Below are positions 26,695 to 34,886 of a stretch of DNA of 50,896 bases, piece after piece. Source of the stretch: an uncultured Geobacter sp. (GTDB lineage Bacteria; Desulfobacterota; Desulfuromonadia; Geobacterales; CAIOGM01); NCBI GenBank assembly GCA_903857795.1, contig CAIOGM010000173.1, positions 1 to 50,896 on the forward strand, given 5' to 3'. How positions within the stretch are numbered: position 1 is the stretch's first letter; every line of letters begins with the position of its first letter. Made by a program: the position numbers and the translations under genes. The notes beneath the pieces were generated by a model, which was given only the letters and a program-made list of their open reading frames with translations, ran no database searches and was not told where the DNA came from.

Positions 26695-27961
26695 GACTCT
26701 GCTCCGCTTCGTTGCGCCGGGACTGCTCGTGCTCTCCGCTCATCCGGTTGACCAACAGCTGCCGAAAGGCTCGGAACAGCTTGTCCATCTGCGGTTTCTT
26801 GTAGGGGAAGAGGTCGACCGGGTCCATGGCGTGCACCACCATGCTGTTGTCTATTTCGAAGATGAGTAACTCCCCTGCGGCCGTCTCCGCGCAGTCGATG
26901 CAGAGATAGTCGAGAGCGGTGCGCTGGGTGATCGCCTGGAACGCCGCAGCATGGCGGCGGGCAAACTGAGCGTCGAAGCCGGCCATGAAGCGCGCCTCCT
27001 CGTCCCGGTTGGCGCTGTTTTCCAGCATATCCGCATTCAGATAGTGCACCATCCAGCGCGGCGATACCGCCATATGGCAGACATAGGAGTTCCCCTCGAT
27101 CAGGGCGACCCGACATTTGCGGAATAGTCCGTCCGGGCTGCTGTAGTCGATGAACCGCGAAATATAGAACTCCTGCTCCCCGGCAGTGGTGAGGTAGCGG
27201 ATCACGTCGGCCGGATCATCCAGCTTGGCGAGACCGTGTCCTGCGTGGGAATCCACCGGCCGGACGATGACCGGAAAGCCGCCGTCGGTCAGGATTTCGG
27301 CGACAGGGAGCTGGTTGTGGCCGAGACGTCCCAGATTGTGGCGGTCGATGCGCGTGGTGACCGGAATTACCACCCCCGGCAGCCCCTGCAGCAGTTCACA
27401 GGCGCCATTGCGTGAGAGATGGACGATCCGGTCGGGGGGATTGAGTACCGGACGCGGCCATCCCCGCAGCTGTCTGTCGATCTGCAGGAGCAGCTGATGA
27501 TTGTGATCCGATTCGGCAAGGGCGACAAAGAGCAGATCGTGTTCGGGGAGTCCGGACGGCAACGGTTCACCCGGTTGAACGTAGAGCAGAAACAGCGCCA
27601 CATCCGAGCCTTCCACCAGGAATTCGATGGGCATATTCGCCATCAGGTCTCCCTGACCCATCACCACCAGGACCCGGATTTGCCCTTCATGATGGTTGCC
27701 GAAGCGGAAGAGCCGTTGGACCTTCAGCGCTTCCCCTTGCACGGAGAGCGCGACCTCATGCTCCCCCCGCAGGTGGAGGACGGTGGAGAGATCCATCAGG
27801 GCGTTGGCGTCGCTGGCGTCGCGTTGGGCCCGCTCCAGCAGCGCGGTTCCCATGGGGGTCAGATCAATATCTCGAACTGCCATGGTCATCAGCGTCGGCA
27901 GGCCGATCAGGTGTTCGTGCTGTTCGCCTTGACTGCTCGTTTGCAGGGGTTCCTGGTTCAT
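26687..27961 (-). CDS. TPR-linked ATP-grasp (RimK-like) protein
   Basis: The 424-residue protein has a TPR-like helical pair (about residues 35-80; ALMDLSTVLHLRGEHEVALS), a middle alpha/beta region, and a C-terminal ATP-grasp region. GGFPVIVRPVDSHAGHGLA (near 230) resembles the ATP-grasp lysine/glycine loop, though the usual Lys is Arg. YLCIDCAETAAGELLIFEIDN (split: LCIDCAE, LIFEIDN; near 355-375) gives the Mg-binding acidic and Asn residues. ATP-grasp ligases join a carboxylate to an amine via an acyl phosphate. Its genetic neighbours are two PLP enzymes, so it may ligate an amino acid or amine made by them. It starts 9 bp after the decarboxylase. Confidence 0.78.
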   Translation of the reverse strand: MNQEPLQTSSQGEQHEHLIGLPTLMTMAVRDIDLTPMGTALLERAQRDASDANALMDLSTVLHLRGEHEVALSVQGEALKVQRLFRFGNHHEGQIRVLVVMGQGDLMANMPIEFLVEGSDVALFLLYVQPGEPLPSGLPEHDLLFVALAESDHNHQLLLQIDRQLRGWPRPVLNPPDRIVHLSRNGACELLQGLPGVVIPVTTRIDRHNLGRLGHNQLPVAEILTDGGFPVIVRPVDSHAGHGLAKLDDPADVIRYLTTAGEQEFYISRFIDYSSPDGLFRKCRVALIEGNSYVCHMAVSPRWMVHYLNADMLENSANRDEEARFMAGFDAQFARRHAAAFQAITQRTALDYLCIDCAETAAGELLIFEIDNSMVVHAMDPVDLFPYKKPQMDKLFRAFRQLLVNRMSGEHEQSRRNEAEQSRV

Positions 27962-27970
27962 TTCAGTGCC

Positions 27971-29404
27971 TCATCCTCGTGCGGTAATGGAGTCGCCCAG
28001 CGAGAGTGTCGCGCGCAGCAAGGCATCGATGTCAGCCTCGGTGGTGCGGTGATTGACGAGGGCTGCGCGAATCGCCAGGCAGCCGTTGACGGTGGTGGTC
28101 GAGGGGGCGGCGATCCCCGATTCGTGCAGCGCCATGACGATTTCGGCGTTCACCCGGTCGCTGTCAGGGCTGCGGTAGCGGAAACAGACGATGTTCAGCG
28201 TGACCGGCGCCAACAGCTCCAGCCTCGGGTCCAGCTCAATCTGCCGCTGCAGATAGCGGGCCAGGTCGCAGGAGCTGGCGATGCTCTCTCCCAGCTGCTC
28301 GGTGCCGTACGCTTTGATGGTGAACCAGCTCTTCAGCGCCCTGAACCCACGGGAGAGGTCCGGCCCGAAATCGCATGGCCAGGGGGAGCCGGCGGCCATG
28401 CCGCGTGTTTCCCGTCTCAGGTAGGCGGTCGGCGAGGCGAACGTATCATAGTGAAGGGCGCCGTCCCTGACCAGGATGAATCCCGCATCGTACTGCACCT
28501 GACCCCATTTGTGAAAGTCGAAGGCGACGGAGTCGGCGCGCTGGATACCGGTGAGCAGCGGAGCGATCCTCGGCGAAAGAAGCGCCAGCGCGCCATAGGC
28601 GCCATCCACGTGAAACCAGAGCCGCTCCTTTTGAGCTATGTGGGCAACGGCCGATAAATCGTCGATGGCCCCGACGTCAACCGTGCCGGCGGAGGCTGCG
28701 ATGAAGAACGGCGTCAATCCGGCCTCCTTGTCGGCGGCAATCGCCTGTTCCAGGGCAGCGGTATCGATTTGAAACTGCCGGTTCATGGGAATGACCCGCA
28801 GTGCGTCGATTCCTACTCCTGCCAGGTCCATGGCCTGGGCGATGCAGCCGTGGGCGCCGGCCGAAGTATAGGCGACCAGGGGCGTTCCGCCGACGCCGCT
28901 GCGGCGCACCTGGACCCCCAGCGCGGCGGTCCGGGCGATCACCACCGCGATGAAATTGGCGATGGAGGTGCCGGTTACGAACAGCCCGCTGGCGCTGTCG
29001 GGAAACCCGAACAGTTCGCGCACCCAGCGGACGACCTGACGCTCGACCTCCACCGGAATCTGATCGCGCCCCCCAAGGTTTGCATTGAGCCCGGCGGCCA
29101 GCAGCTCGGCCAGCATCCCCACTGCTGTTCCCCCCCCCTGAACCCATCCCATGAATCCCGGGTGAGCATTACTCACCGTATAGGGGAGGATGTCGCGCAT
29201 GAAGCGATCATGGAGTGTCGCCAGATCGGTGGGGTGCGCGGGGAGCGGTTCGCGGAAGGTCTGTCGCAGCTCTTCCGGAATCGGCTGCCACACCGGACGT
29301 TCCCGTAACAGTCGGGTGTACTCCAGCATATCGTCAAGCATCCGGTGCGCCTGAGCGCGGAAGGCGGGCCACTCCTCAGGGTCAAGTACAGGTCGAGATG
29401 TCAT
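27971..29404 (-). CDS. Pyridoxal-phosphate-dependent amino acid decarboxylase (group II, DDC-like)
   Basis: The 477-residue protein matches the aromatic-amino-acid/glutamate decarboxylase group II family. YTVSNAHPGFMGWVQGGGT is near residue 76, GLFVTGTSIANFIAV near 142, WFHVDGAYGALALLSP with the cofactor Asp near 260, and the PLP lysine in VAFDFHKWGQVQYD near 300. Substrate (aromatic, aspartate, glutamate or other) cannot be told from motifs. Its ATG overlaps the upstream kinase's TGA (ATGA), coupling sensor and enzyme. The ATP-grasp gene follows 9 bp later. Arrangement suggests its product amine is used by the ATP-grasp protein. Confidence 0.88.
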   Translation of the reverse strand: MTSRPVLDPEEWPAFRAQAHRMLDDMLEYTRLLRERPVWQPIPEELRQTFREPLPAHPTDLATLHDRFMRDILPYTVSNAHPGFMGWVQGGGTAVGMLAELLAAGLNANLGGRDQIPVEVERQVVRWVRELFGFPDSASGLFVTGTSIANFIAVVIARTAALGVQVRRSGVGGTPLVAYTSAGAHGCIAQAMDLAGVGIDALRVIPMNRQFQIDTAALEQAIAADKEAGLTPFFIAASAGTVDVGAIDDLSAVAHIAQKERLWFHVDGAYGALALLSPRIAPLLTGIQRADSVAFDFHKWGQVQYDAGFILVRDGALHYDTFASPTAYLRRETRGMAAGSPWPCDFGPDLSRGFRALKSWFTIKAYGTEQLGESIASSCDLARYLQRQIELDPRLELLAPVTLNIVCFRYRSPDSDRVNAEIVMALHESGIAAPSTTTVNGCLAIRAALVNHRTTEADIDALLRATLSLGDSITARG

Positions 29405-31818
29405 GCGGAACCCTCAATGGGGAGTCTGACCGTAAACGTGGTGCCGATGCCGATAGTGCTTTCCACCAGAAGCTCTCCCCGGTGTTTTTTTACGATTTCG
29501 TAGGAGATACTTAAGCCCAGACCGGTTCCTTTCCCCACCTCCTTGGTGGTGAAGAACGGATCGAAGATCCGCTCTCTGATCGCCTCGGGAATCCCCTTGC
29601 CGGTGTCGCTCACCGAGGCATAGACGGAAGAGGCGTCGTGCCAGCACCTCAACACGATTTCGCCGGGCGGGTCGATGGCCTGGCCGGCGTTGACCAGCAG
29701 ATTCATGAACACCTGGTTCAGTTGGCCCGGATGGCAGAGGATCTCCGGTACCGACTCGTACTCCTTCCTGATGGTGGCTGCATATTTCAATTCGTTGTAC
29801 ACGATGGTGAGGGCGCTCTCCATGCATGAGCTCAGCAGCACCTGCTCAGACTCCAGCGCATCCACCCGGGAGAAGCTCTTCAGATCCTGAACGATCCTGG
29901 TGACCCGCTCGGCGCCGTTAAGTGACTCGCTGATCAGGTCGGTGCCGTCATCGAGGATCTGCTCAACCTCCAGTGACTCCCTGCTGACGGTGATGGCCTC
30001 CAGGAGGAGAGGGGAGAGCTCGCCCCGGTTCTCCTGAAGGAAGCGGTCATACCGGATCAGCTGGTCAAAATATTCGGAGAGAGCATGGAGGTTGCTGGTG
30101 ATGTATCCCATGGGATTGTTGATCTCGTGGGCGACGCCGGCCGCCAGTTGGCCGAGAGAGGCCATTTTCTCATTATGCATGAGCGTCTGGTCCTTTTCCC
30201 GGTTCTTCTTCACCTCATGGGCTACCCGCTGTTCCAGCCGGCTGTTGAGCAGCTCAAGCTCCTGTTGCTGTAGCCGCAGGAGCTCCTCCCCCTTGCGCCG
30301 TTCGGCAATCTCTTCCCTCAGTCGCTCCGCCTGCTCCTGCAGGGCCGCCTCGCTCCGCTTGCGGGTGGTGATATCGGTGAAGGTCACCACCGCTCCGATG
30401 ACCTCCCCCTCCTTGTGCTGGGGCACCGACCAGTACTCCACGGGGAGGCTCGCGCCGTCTCCACGCCAGAACACCTGACCCTCCACATGGCAGCCGGTAT
30501 TGTTGGTAAACGCCTTGAATATTTCGCAGTTCTCCACGGGGAAGTGGCTGGAGTCCTCATGGGAATGATGAATAAGGTCGTGCATGTTCTTTCCCAGCAG
30601 CTCTTCCTGGGAATGGTACCCGAGTATCTGGAGAGCGGCGGGGTTGCAGAAAGTGCAGTGACCGTTGGTGTCGATGCCGTAGACCCCCTCGCCGATGGTA
30701 TTCAGGAGGAGCCGCAGTTTCTCCTCACCGTCGCGCAGCTCCTTGGTCATGTTTTGGGCCAGGGTCAGCGCCGTGTCCCGGGTCGACCGGAGCGTAAAGG
30801 TGATGACAGAGAGGAGGATGCTGACCAGGATTCCCCCCACCAGGGTCGTCACGGAACTGGTCCGGTTGAATTCCCGGTCAAAGGAGGGGAGGCTCTGGAA
30901 GGAGATGGTCCAACTCCGGCCGTACTCCTCGACCCTGACGCTCTTCTTCATCTTGGGGCGGTAGCCGGCAGGGAGGGTGATCTTCTCGCTGTTGAGGCTG
31001 CTGAACATCAGCTTCTCGGGTGTTGTCGTCTCACCGTCGAAGATCTCGAAGGAGATATCCGTGGGTAACGTCCCCAGGGTGCCGTAGACGAAGTCTTTCA
31101 TCCTGATGGGGCTGTAGACGAACCCCCGGAGGGCCTCCCGGCGGCGCTCCACGCTGTCGGTGGGCGCTCCCCGGCGGTAGACCGGCAGGTACATGAGGAG
31201 CCCGATTTGTTTATCCTTCTCGGACTCCTGCACGAGGATGATCCTGCTGGCGATGGTGGTTATCCCCTCGTCCCGGGCCTTCTCCATGGCGGCCCGGCGG
31301 TTGGGTTCGGTAAACATGTCATAGCCGAAGGCCCGTTCGTTGCGCCAGGTGAACGGCTCCAGGTAGATGATGGAGCTGTAATTGGGACGCCGGCCGGGGG
31401 GGCGGATGGTGTACTCCGGGAACCCCTGGCTGCGGATCTTGCCGACATTCACCTCTTTTTCTTCGGGAGTGAGCCAGATGGAGTAGCCGACCCCCAGGAT
31501 GCCGGGGTGGTTCTGGTCCAGCTGCAGGGAGGAGACGTAGCGCCGCCACTCGTCGCGGCTGGCGTCCCCCACGGCGCTGAGCAGGCCGACTCCCCCCTTG
31601 AGGAGCTGCTCATGTGTGTGGAGCCGTTTGTCCAGTTCAAGGGCGATGCCGCCGGCCTTCTCGTTGAAGAGGTGACGGGCCCCATCGCTGAAGCCGTTAT
31701 GGAGCATGAGCCACATACCGAGGGTCGTCACCAGGCTGATCCCCAGCACCAGGAGCGGCAGCAGTTTTCCTCCTCCCCCCCTAAGCCCGGGGAGCCGGGG
31801 GAGAGCGGCTCTACTCAT
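29401..31818 (-). CDS. CHASE-PAS sensor histidine kinase
   Basis: The roughly 805-residue membrane kinase has TM1 (about residues 18-38), a periplasmic CHASE domain (about 65-260; [26 protein letters not shown]), TM2 (about 325-345), PAS (about 370-490), a coiled coil, and a kinase core. H-box is [13 protein letters not shown]-box is [17 protein letters not shown], and G-boxes are DTGKGIPE and [14 protein letters not shown] domains sense small extracellular molecules. The 4-bp overlap with the PLP decarboxylase is unusual and links sensing to that pathway. Start is ATG 31818; a TTG at 31824 is possible, and the best ribosome site instead serves a 6-codon minicistron (31811-31831). Confidence 0.92.
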   Translation of the reverse strand: MSRAALPRLPGLRGGGGKLLPLLVLGISLVTTLGMWLMLHNGFSDGARHLFNEKAGGIALELDKRLHTHEQLLKGGVGLLSAVGDASRDEWRRYVSSLQLDQNHPGILGVGYSIWLTPEEKEVNVGKIRSQGFPEYTIRPPGRRPNYSSIIYLEPFTWRNERAFGYDMFTEPNRRAAMEKARDEGITTIASRIILVQESEKDKQIGLLMYLPVYRRGAPTDSVERRREALRGFVYSPIRMKDFVYGTLGTLPTDISFEIFDGETTTPEKLMFSSLNSEKITLPAGYRPKMKKSVRVEEYGRSWTISFQSLPSFDREFNRTSSVTTLVGGILVSILLSVITFTLRSTRDTALTLAQNMTKELRDGEEKLRLLLNTIGEGVYGIDTNGHCTFCNPAALQILGYHSQEELLGKNMHDLIHHSHEDSSHFPVENCEIFKAFTNNTGCHVEGQVFWRGDGASLPVEYWSVPQHKEGEVIGAVVTFTDITTRKRSEAALQEQAERLREEIAERRKGEELLRLQQQELELLNSRLEQRVAHEVKKNREKDQTLMHNEKMASLGQLAAGVAHEINNPMGYITSNLHALSEYFDQLIRYDRFLQENRGELSPLLLEAITVSRESLEVEQILDDGTDLISESLNGAERVTRIVQDLKSFSRVDALESEQVLLSSCMESALTIVYNELKYAATIRKEYESVPEILCHPGQLNQVFMNLLVNAGQAIDPPGEIVLRCWHDASSVYASVSDTGKGIPEAIRERIFDPFFTTKEVGKGTGLGLSISYEIVKKHRGELLVESTIGIGTTFTVRLPIEGSA

Positions 31819-31831
31819 TTTCAACCGCCAT
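31811..31831 (-). other. Six-codon minicistron overlapping the kinase start
   Basis: AGGAGG lies 7 bp before an ATG at 31831 that encodes MAVENE and stops at TAG. The kinase ATG (31818) lies inside this minicistron in another frame (GAGTAG/ATGAGT). Ribosomes starting at the strong site would finish 7 bases beyond the kinase start, close enough for re-initiation. It may be a coupling device or a chance pattern. Confidence 0.35.
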
Positions 31832-31900
31832 GACGACGCCTCCTGAGAGCGGACTCTATCTGACGAACGGATACATAGGCGCGAGCCCCGTACGGGGAGC

Positions 31901-33256
31901 TCACTCCGGGCGAGAAGCGCCGATGCTCTTCTTCAGCACCATGACCCCCGTGGTCGCATGGTCATTGCTGTAATAGTGGCGCAAGGCCTCCAGCTCGCTG
32001 CTCTCCAGGCGGCATCCCCGTTCCAGGAGCAGGACCCCTGTCCCGCTGAAGATATCCTGGGAGAGGATCATGCCGACGGTGACCTTTTCCAGGGGAAGCT
32101 CCTCCTCGGAGAAGTCCCGGAGCTGTGGCGGGTCGTGCAAAACCTGGGACACGGCGAAGTTGGCGGCGGGTAGCAGCGCCGGATCGAAGAGATGACCCCC
32201 CTGGTTCGCCAGCTTCCTGGTGAGCTCGTACTTGGCGTTGGGAGCATTCTCGTGGGAGAAGGCGTTTTCCAGCCAGTCGGCCAGGGCGATGATCCGCGCC
32301 CCTAGGGGGATCTGCTCGCCGCTGAGGCCGTCAGGAAAGCCGCTCCCGTTGTAGGCCTCATGGTGGTGGCGGATGAACACCCCCACCTCCCGCAGTTCAT
32401 CAATCTTGTCGATGGCGGTCTGTCCCCTGACGGCGTGGGATTGATACTCCCTCACATCGTCGGGAGTCATCAGCCCCTTGGAGAGGAGACGGTCGGGGAG
32501 GCCGATCTTGCCGGTGTCATGGAGGAGCGCCGCCATCCGGATCTCTTCCCGCAGGTGAGGCTCCACCCCCAGCTTCAGGGCGATCTGGTCCGCCAGCGCC
32601 GCCACCGTACGTAAGTGCTTATTGTACCTCGGGTTGCGCAGCCCTAGCATGTCGGAAAATGAGAGAACCACGGCGTCACAGATCTTCTTGCTGCGGCTCT
32701 CCTGAAGGTGGGCCCCCTGCAGCTGCTTGCGCAGCTGCACCGTCTGCTGGAGGAGTCGCTTCTTCATGTTGTCGTTCCACTCGGAGAGCTCCCCGTTCTG
32801 CTTCGTGACCAGCGCGGTGAGACGCTGGTTCTCCCTGGTCAGCTGGTAGCGGTGCAGCCCTTCCCTTACCGCCTGCAGCAGTTCGTGCTCGATCCATGGT
32901 TTGGTCAGGAAGCGATAGGCCCCCCCCTGGTTGATGGCGTCGATGGCGGCGGAGACATCGGAATAGCCGGTCAGGATCATCCGGGAGCTGTCGGGGGAGA
33001 TGAGCGCGGCTGCCTGGAGAAAAGCGGTGCCGGTCATCCCCGGCATTCGCTGATCGCTGAGGATGAGGCCGATGTTCTCGCTGCTCTTCAGGAGCTCCAG
33101 CCCTTCTGCCCCCGAGGCGGCCGTCACCACATGGAACTCCTCCTGCCGGAAGAGGCGATAGAGGGTCCTGAGAACATTCTCTTCATCATCCACGCAGAGT
33201 ATGGTGAGGGGGACGGTTTCGCTCTCTTGCGAGCCCGGTTGCAAAAGCATGGTCAT
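31901..33256 (-). CDS. Response regulator with intact-looking HD-GYP domain
   Basis: The 451-residue protein has a receiver (about residues 17-130; phospho-Asp in LILSDQRMPGMTG), linker, and HD-GYP domain (about 200-380) with LLHDTGKIGLPDR, the HHHEAYNGSGFPDG loop and ALADWLEN. All of the aspartates lost in its paralogue at 22782 are present, so it is the best candidate among the three for real cyclic di-GMP phosphodiesterase activity, although DG is NG in the GYP loop. A C-terminal module (KVTVGMILSQDIFSGTG) is shared by all three. AGGA precedes the ATG. It follows its paralogue by 39 bp, likely a tandem duplication. Confidence 0.92.
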   Translation of the reverse strand: MTMLLQPGSQESETVPLTILCVDDEENVLRTLYRLFRQEEFHVVTAASGAEGLELLKSSENIGLILSDQRMPGMTGTAFLQAAALISPDSSRMILTGYSDVSAAIDAINQGGAYRFLTKPWIEHELLQAVREGLHRYQLTRENQRLTALVTKQNGELSEWNDNMKKRLLQQTVQLRKQLQGAHLQESRSKKICDAVVLSFSDMLGLRNPRYNKHLRTVAALADQIALKLGVEPHLREEIRMAALLHDTGKIGLPDRLLSKGLMTPDDVREYQSHAVRGQTAIDKIDELREVGVFIRHHHEAYNGSGFPDGLSGEQIPLGARIIALADWLENAFSHENAPNAKYELTRKLANQGGHLFDPALLPAANFAVSQVLHDPPQLRDFSEEELPLEKVTVGMILSQDIFSGTGVLLLERGCRLESSELEALRHYYSNDHATTGVMVLKKSIGASRPE

Positions 33257-33295
33257 CTGTTCCTCCCGGCCTTGGCCGGAGCAGTGCGCACTCTC

Positions 33296-34789
33296 TTAGA
33301 CGCTGGATTTCTGGACGTGGGCAATCCTGTTGAGGGGGATGCTCAGCTGATGGCGTTTGATGGATTCCATCGCTTTCGTGTTCAGGGTTCCCCGCTCGAC
33401 GATCAAGAGCCCGTGGGAGTTGTAGATGTCGCGGGTCATGATCATGCCGATCTTCAGATCCTTGAGGAGCACCTCCTGCTCCACGGGGGCCTGCTTGGTG
33501 GCGGACTCGACCAGGACCTCCTGCACCGCCAGATTGGCGGCCACCGCAAGGGCCGGATCGAAGGGCCCCCCCATGCCGGCGGAGAGCTTCCTGGTCAACT
33601 GATACTTGGCGGCTATCCCCAGGTCCGGGGCGTAATTCTGTTCGATGAAGCTGGCCAGGTGAATGATTCTCGCCCCCAGGGGGATCCGCTCTCCCTTCAG
33701 CCCGTCGGGAAAGCCGCTCCCATCGTAATCCTCGTGATGGTGGCGGATCATCCCTCCCATCCCCTTGAGCTCCGGGAAGACCTCCATGACCGCCTCCCCC
33801 CTGACCGTGTGAGCCCGGTATTCGGCCAGATCATCGGCCCCCAACTGCTCGGCGCTCTTGGCGATTACCTTGTCGGAGACGCAGAGCAGCCCGATGTCGT
33901 GGAGGAGCGCCGCATCCCGGATCTCCTCCCGTTGGGCCTGGGGGAGATTCAGCGCCCGGGTCATGACATCCGCAAGGGCCGCCACGGTGCGGGAATGTCT
34001 GCTGAGACGGAAATGGCGCTGATCCAGCAGGTCGGCGAACATATTGATGATGGCGTCGCTGGTGGACTGGGTCTTGACCTTCTGCTGATGCGCCTCCTCC
34101 AGCTGCTTCCGGATCACACCCGTCTGCTGGAGGACCCGGCTCTTGAGATTGCTGTTCCACTCAGCCAGTTCGTCCTTCTGCTTGATCACCAGCGCGCTGA
34201 GGCGGACGTTCTCCCTGATCAGATGGTAGCGCTGCAGGCCGTCGCGCACGGCAAGACGCAGCTCGTTTTCGTTCCACGGTTTCATGAGGAAGCGTTGCGC
34301 TCCCCCCTGATTGATGGCATCGATGGCGGCATGCACATCGGCGTAGCCGGTGAGGATCATCCGCGGGGTGTCGGGGACGATCTCGGCGGCCTCCTTGAGA
34401 AACTCCGTGCCGGTCATCTCCGGCATCCGCTGGTCGCTGAGGATCAGGCCGATATTCCTGGTGCTCCGGATGATCTCCAGACCGGCCTTCCCCGAGGTGG
34501 CCGTCAACACCTTGAACGGTTCCCCCCGAAAGAGGCGGGTCAGGGTCTTCAGAATATTCTCTTCGTCATCCACACAGAGAATATGGAGCGACTCCTCTTC
34601 CGAGAGAGGGGGTGGCCGGGGGGCGTCGCTCACCGGGGCGGCTGCCGGCACGGCGTCACCGGCGCTCCCGCTCTGTTCCGGCAGGGGGGCGGCGTTCGCG
34701 GCAGCTGCGTCGTTGTTCACGTGAGCTGCATCCCTGTTCTCTTCCGTAACCTCGCCGCTCTCTGCGGTAAGCTCGCTGCTCTCCGTCAT
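33296..34789 (-). CDS. Response regulator with partly degenerate HD-GYP domain
   Basis: The 497-residue protein starts at 34789, where AAGGAG precedes the ATG; the frame stays open upstream but that stretch is not protein-like. An acidic, Ala-rich low-complexity tail (about residues 1-60) leads to a receiver (LILSDQRMPEMTG), a coiled-coil linker, and an HD-GYP domain with LLHDIGLLCVSDK and HHHEDYDGSGFPDG. The later metal-site aspartate (ALAD in the active paralogue) reads HLASFIE, so activity is doubtful. Its start overlaps the stop of a kinase-tail relic (34786-34881), which hints that a kinase gene once preceded it. Confidence 0.9.
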   Translation of the reverse strand: MTESSELTAESGEVTEENRDAAHVNNDAAAANAAPLPEQSGSAGDAVPAAAPVSDAPRPPPLSEEESLHILCVDDEENILKTLTRLFRGEPFKVLTATSGKAGLEIIRSTRNIGLILSDQRMPEMTGTEFLKEAAEIVPDTPRMILTGYADVHAAIDAINQGGAQRFLMKPWNENELRLAVRDGLQRYHLIRENVRLSALVIKQKDELAEWNSNLKSRVLQQTGVIRKQLEEAHQQKVKTQSTSDAIINMFADLLDQRHFRLSRHSRTVAALADVMTRALNLPQAQREEIRDAALLHDIGLLCVSDKVIAKSAEQLGADDLAEYRAHTVRGEAVMEVFPELKGMGGMIRHHHEDYDGSGFPDGLKGERIPLGARIIHLASFIEQNYAPDLGIAAKYQLTRKLSAGMGGPFDPALAVAANLAVQEVLVESATKQAPVEQEVLLKDLKIGMIMTRDIYNSHGLLIVERGTLNTKAMESIKRHQLSIPLNRIAHVQKSSV

Positions 34790-34881
34790 GTTCTCTCCTT
34801 GGTCCGAGGGAGTCTCACCGTAACGAGTGCCTCTGCGCCGACACTGTTCTCGATCAGTGCCTCCTGCTGTTGCTCCTGAAT
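34786..34881 (-). pseudogene. Possible relic of a histidine kinase C-terminus
   Basis: In the 97-bp gap, one frame ends with ALIENSVGAEALVTVRLPRT and a TGA that overlaps the next gene's ATG as ATGA. Complete kinases in this window end [18 protein letters not shown] and [17 protein letters not shown], the last ATPase-domain strand. The match of E-x-S-x-G, the T-V-R-L-P strand and the stop/start overlap suggests that a kinase gene was deleted here leaving its tail. Only about 20 residues support this, so chance is not excluded. Confidence 0.45.
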
Positions 34882-34886
34882 CATGA

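Noticed and set aside
32708-34879. A 723-residue plus-strand open frame over the HD-GYP genes
   Set aside because: Same reason: it mirrors two real genes, has no motif and no start signal.
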